This document shows, piece by piece, positions 61,801-64,000 of a stretch of 64,000 nucleotides of DNA. The stretch is from Pisaster brevispinus (Eukaryota > Echinodermata > Asteroidea > Forcipulatida > Asteriidae). Within the stretch, counting starts at the first letter, position 1; every line of letters starts with the position of its first letter. The stretch lies in NCBI GenBank assembly GCA_023634235.1, contig JAMKCF010000002.1, forward strand, positions 14,565,091-14,629,090. Direction: 5' to 3'. The notes beneath the pieces were generated by a model that did no database searches, was not told the origin of the DNA, and worked only from the letters and a program-made list of their open reading frames with translations. A program made the position numbers and the translations under genes.

Positions 61801-63344
61801 AATTGCTTCTATGTGCCCCGTGTTATCATGATCCCCTTACTGTTTTGAACCCACTGGTGTTTTCAACTGCCATCGATATCCTACAAACTTGCTGGTTATT
61901 TATGTTTTGCTGAATGACTTAGGTGTGCCTGATAAACTGTTCTTAGATTGTGTGTTTGGTCCCATTGTCACAGTGCTATTATGAACCCAGTGCTATTATG
62001 AACCCAGTGTTATGAACCCAGTGTTATTATGAACCCAGTGTTATTATGAACCCAGTGCTATTATGAACCCAGTGCTATTATGAACCCAGTGTTATTATGA
62101 ACCCAGTGCTATTATGAACCCAGTGCTAGTATAAACCCAGTGCTATTATGAACCCAGTGTTATTATGAACCCAGGTGCTACTATAAACCCAGTGCTTTGA
62201 ACTCAGTGCTATTATGAACTCATTGCTATTATTAACTCGTTGTTATTATTAACTCATTTTTATTATTAACTCATTGTTATTATTAATTCATTGTTATTGT
62301 TAACTCATTGCTATTATGAACCCAGTACTTTCACGAACCCAATACTTTCATGAACCTGTTGCTATTAATGATCCAGTTCTATTAAGAACCTGGTAATATT
62401 ACGACCCTGTTACTATTAAGAACCCAATGCTACTTTATTATAGGCGCCTTGGACACTCTATTGGTGGATATGTGCACGCTATAAGTTTTGCTATTATTAT
62501 AACTATTAAATCAATGATCTATGTACAATGGAAATAATGTTAATTCATGTTTACTTCTTTTTTCCAGATTGTCCTCAGGTCATTTGCAAACAACCATACG
62601 AAGCTCAAGATCGAGATGAGCTCAGCCTCTACGTCTACGACAGAGTCGATATCGATAAGAAAATAGAAGGTAAGATCATTCCGTTCCTTCAAGACAAGAA
62701 GATGAAATCAATACCTGGCTATAGAATTATTTCAAAATGTCATTATTTTAGGCTCTTGTGATTATTAGTGACTATATTGTGATCTGGGGTCGATTTCACA
62801 AAGATAGTCCTAACTTAGGACTAGTCCTAGGAGTTATTAAAAACTTAAGGCTAGTCCTAAGTTAGGACGAGAACTCGAGATAAGACTAGTCTTAACTCTT
62901 TTTGAAATCCATCCCAGGACATTTAAAGGGCCTAAACTTTCAACTATATGCCAAATTTCAATGAGATAATGTACACCTGTTTGAACATTTACTTAACTTA
63001 TAGTTTTTTCTCTTTTAAATCTATTTATTACACATCCAACAGTGCAATTATTGCCAATAGCAGGATGAGTAGGAAACGAGAAGAAATGTTCAGTTTTATA
63101 TTTGTAAATGTAGCGTGGTGATATTTTCATGACATTATAAACTAGATTGGAAATTGGTTGTTTTTTCGTCGTAGGGTGGTCCTATGGCACACGTGTTGGG
63201 GACAATGCGAAGGGCTGGTTCCCTGCGAGCTACACCCAAGAGGTAGTGAACGACCATGTGTTGGCACGTAACCTTAAACAACGGCACCGGCTGCTCTCAC
63301 TATGCGACCAACATCTACGACACGGAAAGAACATGAAAAAGTGA
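23464..63344 (+). CDS. Ephexin-family Rho guanine-nucleotide exchange factor, whole coding span (19 exons)
   Basis: Coding exons: 23464-23578, 34501-37011, 40962-41010, 42926-43049, 43248-44235, 51766-51838, 53001-53178, 53543-53609, 53890-54458, 54929-55098, 56648-56803, 57493-57619, 58149-58223, 59084-59179, 59684-59844, 60439-60630, 61559-61638, 62568-62669, 63175-63344. All junctions are GT-AG and all phases agree. The product has 1,958 residues from Met 34512, or 2,000 with the less certain first exon. Numbering from Met 34512: disordered Pro/Ser/Tyr-rich region 1-1320; LYQE motif near 1333; ephexin helix YWSELPEVVNSGLLEQM at 1491; DH about 1513-1720 with LPFQRITRLPLLLE; PH about 1736-1855; SH3 about 1871-1930. 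Ephexins exchange GDP for GTP on Rho GTPases at the membrane downstream of tyrosine kinases. The DH-PH-SH3 order and the motif TSEASYLRSL identify the family; which vertebrate ephexin is closest cannot be told here. It is longer than the vertebrate members I know, ARHGEF5 being nearest in length. Confidence 0.9.
27243..27682. mobile_element. Foldback element, about 440 bp
   Basis: The left end (GTTTACACTAGATCAAGG, then GGTGGATC) is the approximate inverse of the right end (GATCCACCTTACTGGATTG, then GTGTAAAC). The interior repeats GGATCAGA-type motifs in both orientations. No coding capacity and no clear target duplication. Confidence 0.55.
31014..31475. mobile_element. Foldback element, about 460 bp
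   Basis: The left end (GGTCGTTCAGACACAG) is the approximate inverse of the right end (GGTCTGAACATGGCC). The interior carries GGGTTTAACTT and AAACCG motifs in both orientations, and a run of about 18 C near 31420. Non-coding. Confidence 0.5.
32855..33222 (+). mobile_element. Second copy of the 370-bp TIR element
   Basis: It shares GTGAAATATTTCCCTCTGAA and the following 200 bases with the copy at 9550-9917, and ends in CCAATCCCGTATTATACCTT, the inverse of the family's left end. Non-coding. Confidence 0.6.
34501..37011 (+). CDS. Exon 2: long N-terminal exon of the Rho GEF
   Basis: This exon follows a good acceptor (TTCATTCCACAG). The ATG at 34512 sits in a strong context (ACACCATGG) and is the safe start. 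The exon encodes residues 1-833, low in hydrophobics and predicted disordered by composition. Proline-rich stretches at about 128-163 (APPPKLPPKPP) and 208-222 (RPVPAPRK) look like SH3 ligands. Tyrosine motifs include YVNV at 372, YTDV at 439 and YDDV at 491. A basic, charged segment (KARHVKVRERAAIFEKL) lies near residue 306. Three ETEA units lie close to the 3' end (36910-36955). The donor is CAG/GTGTGT. Reading through the donor would stop at 37079 and give an 855-residue form without GEF domains. Confidence 0.9.
37012..37796 (+). other. Intron 2, left part
   Basis: Non-coding. A diverged foldback copy lies at about 37556-37722, with repeated GCTTAGCA motifs and a GGGCCC end. It is followed directly by the TTA target site of the TIR element at 37797. 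Confidence 0.5.
37797..38995. mobile_element. PIF/Harbinger-like TIR element, 1.2 kb, carrying a reading frame
   Basis: Both ends begin GGCCTAA when read inward, continue through TTGTTGGATTGCCCT, and reach GACCGAC motifs. The inverted repeats are roughly 40-60 bp with a variable A-tract. TTA flanks the element at 37794-37796 and 38996-38998. The 3-bp TTA duplication and GGCC ends fit PIF/Harbinger. Inside are a 31-T run (37866-37897), a GC-richer block with GCATGCGCA at about 38342, and a 116-codon frame at 38468. No DDE transposase or Myb/SANT-like protein is present, so it is non-autonomous. Confidence 0.7.
38468..38818 (+). CDS. Uncharacterised 116-residue frame inside the TIR element
   Basis: The ATG (AAAATGGCGACC context) opens a frame of 116 codons starting MATDSYVVSFVAMQGATVLF. 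It has balanced codon use and no low complexity, unlike other chance frames here. Upstream lies an NRF1-like GCATGCGCA and GC-richer DNA, which looks like a promoter plus first exon. The last 25 residues (GRARWTLYAK onward) look less protein-like and may be intron read-through. I do not recognise the family. The likely explanation is a host gene's promoter and first exon captured by a transposon; a real nested gene or an element-specific protein are alternatives. Confidence 0.35.
   Translation: MATDSYVVSFVAMQGATVLFSKVATVADSTTFVDLFNTHSQSQAKISVVNVSHGPAGPCQAVDGHERISVLRLLDYRNIGTFYSSVLIFLVGRARWTLYAKAKHLSCSILHLKIRL
38999..40961 (+). other. Intron 2, right part
   Basis: Non-coding. Two or more units of the dispersed repeat with GGTCAGACAGTAGGAGGGTT lie at 40603-40850; relatives occur at 1838-2040, 44330-44425 and 57265-57450. 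A run of nine G lies near 39294. No other exon was seen. Confidence 0.5.
40962..41010 (+). CDS. Exon 3 (49 nt)
   Basis: The acceptor is TTGCTTTCAG and the donor CCAG/GTAAGT. It enters in phase 1 and leaves in phase 2, reading DSPPEGEATDMLCNVS. It is too short to show a domain; its support is the strong sites and the agreement of phase with both neighbours. Confidence 0.7.
41301..41870 (+). repeat. 199-bp tandem array (about 2.9 copies) of a SINE-derived unit with hairpins
   Basis: Units start at 41301, 41500 and 41699. Each holds a SINE B box (GTAGGTTTGAATCCCACC) and the SINE body (GTGCTTAATACACATCGGTG). The unit boundary is a perfect inverted repeat: 41451-41476 and 41482-41507 pair over 26 bases around a 5-base loop, and the same structure recurs about 199 bases later. 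The arms contain GATGTCTTACCACTATA and its inverse, the A-box region of the same SINE family. It lies in intron 3. Confidence 0.85.
42728..42902 (+). mobile_element. tRNA-derived SINE, GGTCTAGTGG family
   Basis: The head reads GCTCGGTTGGTCTAGTGG (A box) and GTAGGTTCGAATCCCACC (B box), followed by the body with CTGAGTATACTCATTGCTTA. Relatives lie at 47640-47837 (minus, nearly complete), 24262-24385 and 47880-47955 (minus, 3' parts), and in the tandem array at 41301. Confidence 0.75.
42926..43049 (+). CDS. Exon 4 (124 nt)
   Basis: The acceptor is GTTGTTATTCAG and the donor GAG/GTATGC. It enters in phase 2, leaves in phase 0 and encodes residues 850-891. The peptide is basic and tyrosine-containing (RRQRFAVRRDTNRYSSTYSR), with no recognised domain. 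The arginine-rich stretch could bind lipid or direct nuclear import, but nothing in the sequence decides this. Confidence 0.75.
43248..44235 (+). CDS. Exon 5: acidic, tyrosine-motif-rich exon
   Basis: The acceptor is TTTTTTCTCACAG and the donor GACG/GTGAGC. It encodes residues 892-1220. Acidic Ser/Asp/Glu-rich sequence carries YVNV at 939, YSNV at 993 and YEVV at 1007. At 1172-1204 three 11-residue tandem repeats read YNRPVSSVSTD, YDRPVSCVSTD and YDRPISSTSAD, encoded by three 33-bp units at 44088-44186. YxN motifs are the known ligand type of the Grb2 SH2 domain, so this exon probably serves as a phosphotyrosine docking region. The frame runs 113 bases past the donor before a stop. Confidence 0.88.
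44428..44724. mobile_element. Foldback element nested in another repeat
   Basis: The left end (AAGCCCTTTTCATACTAC) is the approximate inverse of the right end (CAGTGTGAAAAGGACTT). Inner blocks rich in CCCCGGGG and GGGGTA-type motifs also pair. On both sides the sequence belongs to the GGTATTGAATGGTC repeat family, so this element appears to have inserted into an older repeat. Confidence 0.55.
46151..46279. mobile_element. PIF/Harbinger-like MITE, 129 bp, almost a perfect hairpin
   Basis: The arms start GGCCGTGTCCGAAACGGCG and run about 58 bases with few mismatches, leaving a short centre around 46212-46224. TAA flanks it at 46148-46150 and 46280-46282. The ends and duplication match the element at 6572-6720 in type, though the arm sequences differ. 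Confidence 0.8.
47640..47837 (-). mobile_element. tRNA-derived SINE, GGTCTAGTGG family
   Basis: Read on the minus strand: A box GGTCTAGTGGTAAGACATC, B box GTGGGTTCGAATCCCACCC, a body with CACTGAGCATACAGTGCTTC, and an end near ATGCAAATATCACATC. A second 3' part of the same family follows at 47880-47955, suggesting two insertions in the same orientation. Confidence 0.75.
51139..51350. repeat. Perfect 106-bp tandem duplication
   Basis: 51139-51244 and 51245-51350 are identical by direct comparison. Each unit joins about 45 bases of flanking DNA to part of a minus-strand tRNA-Leu SINE, so the duplication happened after the SINE inserted. Complete identity suggests it is very recent, or an assembly or polymerase-slippage artefact. 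Confidence 0.9.
51766..51838 (+). CDS. Exon 6 (73 nt)
   Basis: The acceptor is TTTTGTCTCCAG and the donor AAGAG/GTACAG. It enters in phase 1, leaves in phase 2 and encodes residues 1221-1244, reading GFSFTWTVNPNEEGNQQDDS. No domain recognised. Confidence 0.75.
51839..53000 (+). other. Intron 6
   Basis: Non-coding. A foldback copy with CCAATTTCATAGAGCTGC lies at about 52070-52248. The motif ACTGCCGCGGAGTA near 52480 is repeated inverted (CTACTCCGCGGCAGTAG) near 52679, bounding another self-complementary block of about 330 bases; the phrase TATCCAC/TGTACATCTACTTTGC also recurs inverted there. Confidence 0.5.
53001..53178 (+). CDS. Exon 7 (178 nt)
   Basis: The acceptor is TCCCTCTGTAG and the donor CCG/GTGAGT. 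It enters in phase 2, leaves in phase 0 and encodes residues 1245-1304. It is proline-rich then basic (SAPPAPTPRALKPPK, RKLKRNSL), a further potential SH3 ligand, and RKLKRNSL is a basic Ser phosphorylation context. Confidence 0.82.
53543..53609 (+). CDS. Exon 8 (67 nt)
   Basis: The acceptor is CCTTTTTTCTAG and the donor CAAG/GTAAAT. It enters in phase 0, leaves in phase 1 and encodes residues 1305-1326 (SKEEITEQLCKISRQRSRFV). The short basic peptide lies just before the LYQE region. Confidence 0.75.
53890..54458 (+). CDS. Exon 9: LYQE motif, tyrosine cluster and ephexin N-terminal helix
   Basis: The acceptor is TTTTTGTCAG and the donor GGAG/GTCAGT; residues 1327-1516. It begins EPLFQLYQEDARSRDSFLRL with Tyr 1333. 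In ephexins such as ARHGEF5 (Tim), an N-terminal LYQEY helix blocks the DH domain and is released by tyrosine phosphorylation, so this is a likely autoinhibitory helix; here the second Tyr is replaced by Asp. A tyrosine cluster follows (YTTAEPVY at 1422-1429, FYGTG at 1437, IYESG at 1449), then a Gly/Ser-rich linker, then the ephexin segment YWSELPEVVNSGLLEQM before the DH start. Confidence 0.92.
54929..55098 (+). CDS. Exon 10: DH domain, first part
   Basis: The acceptor is an extended T tract ending CAG; the donor is GAAAA/GTAAGT; phase 0 in, phase 2 out. Residues 1517-1572 contain conserved region 1 of the DH domain (LFEVITSEASYLRSLNLVVE) and LFSNIRSVRDASEK. The Glu of the TSEASY block normally contacts switch I of the GTPase and is present. 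Confidence 0.95.
56062..56641. repeat. Minisatellite of 36- and 44-bp units ending at a splice acceptor
   Basis: About 14 units of TACCATTACTGATGTAACAA followed by TCATCGTTTGTTTG-type sequence, with variable numbers of GTTT. It occupies the end of intron 10 and runs directly into the acceptor CCAACAG at 56641-56647. The TTTG runs give the polypyrimidine-like tract of that acceptor. Confidence 0.9.
56648..56803 (+). CDS. Exon 11: DH domain, second part
   Basis: Phase 2 at both ends; the donor is CTCAA/GTAAGA. Residues 1573-1624 read LLLDLEERQQDNIIISDMCD and then the SYIVYCANNQ block, corresponding to DH conserved region 2 in ephexins. It lies directly after the minisatellite. Confidence 0.95.
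56880..57260. repeat. Diverged tandem repeat with TTGTTGGATTTAGAACTG
   Basis: Five or six copies of a phrase such as TTGTTGGATTTAGAACTGTA followed by CTCCAA recur at uneven spacing through intron 11. Non-coding. Confidence 0.65.
57493..57619 (+). CDS. Exon 12: DH domain core helix (CR3)
   Basis: The acceptor is TTGGTTTGCAG and the donor GAG/GTAACT. Phase 2 in, phase 0 out. Residues 1625-1667 include LQSFLMLPFQRITRLPLLLE, the most conserved Dbl-homology helix, which packs against switch II of the Rho GTPase. No key residue appears missing. Confidence 0.96.
58149..58223 (+). CDS. Exon 13: DH domain
   Basis: Phase 0 at both ends; the acceptor is TTGATTTCAG and the donor AAG/GTAGGC. Residues 1668-1692, AIRQQAKMDSPLHKTAMDAL, form the DH helix after conserved region 3. 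Confidence 0.93.
59084..59179 (+). CDS. Exon 14: end of DH domain
   Basis: Phase 0 at both ends; the acceptor is CTATTTTGTTAG and the donor AAG/GTAGGT. Residues 1693-1724 (CNEEAKRMELIEEVTQLANQ) form the last DH helix and the link to the PH domain. Confidence 0.94.
59684..59844 (+). CDS. Exon 15: PH domain, first part
   Basis: The acceptor is CTTTCAACAG and the donor AAGG/GTATGC; phase 0 in, phase 2 out. Residues 1725-1777 read VKRGRIHVIKKENKLLNRGK then the IQVIVFTDKVVICKEK strands, typical of the first PH strands in ephexins. Confidence 0.94.
60439..60630 (+). CDS. Exon 16: PH domain, second part
   Basis: Phase 2 at both ends; the acceptor is TTTTTCTTACAG and the donor TCAGA/GTGAGT. Residues 1778-1841 read YEVYDWCPRNLVHIEAV and KHVFIMSFLQNNQKKEAEF, the middle and later PH strands. 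Confidence 0.93.
61271..61447. mobile_element. Foldback MITE, 175 bp
   Basis: The left end (GACCCAATTTCATAGAGCTG) and right end (CAGCTCTATGAAATTGGGCC) are inverse copies. The interior carries GCTTACCAG and GCTTAGCAGG motifs. It is the best preserved short member of a family also seen at 8693-8953, 37556-37722, 48329-48716, 52070-52248 and 63693-63889. It lies in intron 16. Confidence 0.75.
61559..61638 (+). CDS. Exon 17: C-terminal PH helix
   Basis: The acceptor is CCTTCTGATAG (AG|AG; the first is needed for frame). The donor is TGGG/GTAAGC. Residues 1842-1868 contain AEKERWMDAMHPAKRTQDGE, the PH C-terminal helix with its invariant Trp, and the start of the linker to the SH3 domain. Confidence 0.93.
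61968..62220. repeat. 17-bp minisatellite TGCTATTATGAACCCAG
   Basis: About 15 near-identical tandem units, with diverged copies before (from about 61745) and after (to about 62430). It fills most of intron 17. Non-coding. Confidence 0.9.
62568..62669 (+). CDS. Exon 18: SH3 domain, first part
   Basis: Phase 1 at both ends; the acceptor is CTTTTTTCCAG and the donor GAAG/GTAAGA. Residues 1869-1902 read CPQVICKQPYEAQDRDELSL and then YVYDRVDIDKK. The ALYDY-like ligand-binding motif appears as QPYEA, as in other ephexin SH3 domains. Confidence 0.94.
62784..62922. mobile_element. Foldback element with GTCCTAACTTAGGAC arms
   Basis: TCCTAACTTAGGACTAGTCC and its inverse face each other, and the outer parts (GTCGATTTCACAAAGATAG against TCTTTTTGAAATCCATC) also pair. 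Non-coding, intron 18. Confidence 0.65.
63175..63344 (+). CDS. Exon 19: SH3 end and C-terminus
   Basis: The acceptor is TTTCGTCGTAG. Residues 1903-1958 read GWSYGTRVGDNAKGWFPASY, holding the conserved SH3 Trp and the GWFP-Y binding surface. A basic tail follows, ending KNMKK at TGA 63342-63344. No PDZ ligand is visible at the C-terminus. Confidence 0.95.
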
Positions 63345-63900
63345 CCCCGTGGCGACTAGAGGTTCCATGAACTACTCCTAGACCACTGGTTCCCTGCAGC
63401 TTACACTCACGGAATGGATAAGGCCACACACAAGGGTCATAGTGTTTACAAAATGACACCAGTTAAAGTTCACTGTATGACTAACACAAGGAAAGACAGT
63501 TGGATAAATGTATTTTAGGGTCACATGACTAACTGCAAGTCACATGATCAACTGTAAGTCACATGATATGAGGATCACAAATGGTTTGCAAAATTATTAA
63601 CAAAAACAAATTTCCTGACCAAAACTGTGAATATCTGTGATGTTTGTACCATAGCATTTCTGCTCAAGTTAACGTTAAGGCACTCTTCTCCGTGACCCAA
63701 TTTCATAGAGCTGCTTATGCAGGAAATGTTGCTTAATAATTTTCTGCTAAGCACAAATGAGTAGGATACCACTCACAGCCAGGACATGTGAAGTGGTAAT
63801 TTGGCTGGTAACCGTTTTTGGTAAGCTTAATTTGGTTGTGCTGAGCCAGTTTTTATGCTTTCAGCAGCTCTGTGAAATAAAGCCCTGAATTACGCTGTGA
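63345..63900 (+). other. Probable 3' untranslated region
   Basis: It follows the stop codon of the Rho GEF. The first 350 bases are unique and include the thrice-repeated phrase GTCACATGA (63523-63567). The last 200 bases are a foldback repeat copy (63693-63889). Confidence 0.5.
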
Positions 63901-63915
63901 GTGTGATGAAGTGTC
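63876..63915 (+). terminator. Candidate poly(A) signal and GU-rich downstream element
   Basis: AATAAA lies at 63876-63881. A GU-rich stretch (GCTGTGAGTGTGATGAAGTG) follows about 12 bases later, the normal arrangement for cleavage near 63890-63900. It would give a 3' untranslated region of roughly 550 bases. The signal sits inside the end of a foldback repeat. Confidence 0.5.
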
Positions 63916-64000
63916 ATGGCTGAATGTTAACAACGTGCAAGCAAAATGTGTAAACAAAAACGTGTTTACTTGTTTCGAGATTGCCAAGGAAAAAGGAGAA

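Overview
The window is animal (metazoan) genomic DNA. It is AT-rich, about 40% GC by eye, with GT-AG introns and dense short dispersed repeats: tRNA-derived SINEs, foldback MITEs, minisatellites and ACATGTAC-type palindromes. No bacterial operon, CRISPR array or phage module is visible. The repeat style suggests an invertebrate deuterostome, most likely an echinoderm and perhaps a sea star. That is an impression from repeat character, not a proof.

One gene dominates the right two thirds on the + strand: an ephexin-family Rho guanine-nucleotide exchange factor. I could join 18 coding exons from 34501 to 63344 with every splice phase agreeing. They give 1,958 residues from the Met at 34512. A very long, disordered, proline- and tyrosine-motif-rich N-terminus is followed by an ephexin N-terminal helix, DH, PH and SH3 domains in the order DH-PH-SH3. 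A further candidate first exon at 23165-23578 (TATA box at 23133, coding from 23464) joins in frame across a 10.9 kb intron and would make the protein 2,000 residues. A poly(A) signal with a GU-rich downstream element lies at 63876, inside a foldback repeat.

Layout: 1-1.2 kb holds a canonical TATA plus Inr promoter facing left and a possible non-coding first exon of a gene that leaves the window. From 1.2 to 23 kb the sequence is mostly intergenic repeats. It includes a possible promoter with ETS and YY1 motifs near 14.0-14.3 kb and a short exon-like minus-strand reading frame near 13.6-13.76 kb. From 23.1 to 63.9 kb is the Rho GEF gene. Its introns hold most of the remaining repeats, including a 1.2 kb TIR element with a TTA target duplication (37797-38995) that carries its own 116-codon frame and promoter-like sequence. 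They also hold a 199-bp tandem array with long perfect hairpins (41301-41870), a minisatellite running into a splice acceptor (56062-56641) and a 17-bp minisatellite (61968-62220).

Functionally, the window encodes a Rho-family GTPase activator. Its N-terminus looks like a docking platform for SH2 and SH3 proteins, as expected for an ephexin acting downstream of receptor or Src-family tyrosine kinases. Nothing else can be assigned a function with confidence.
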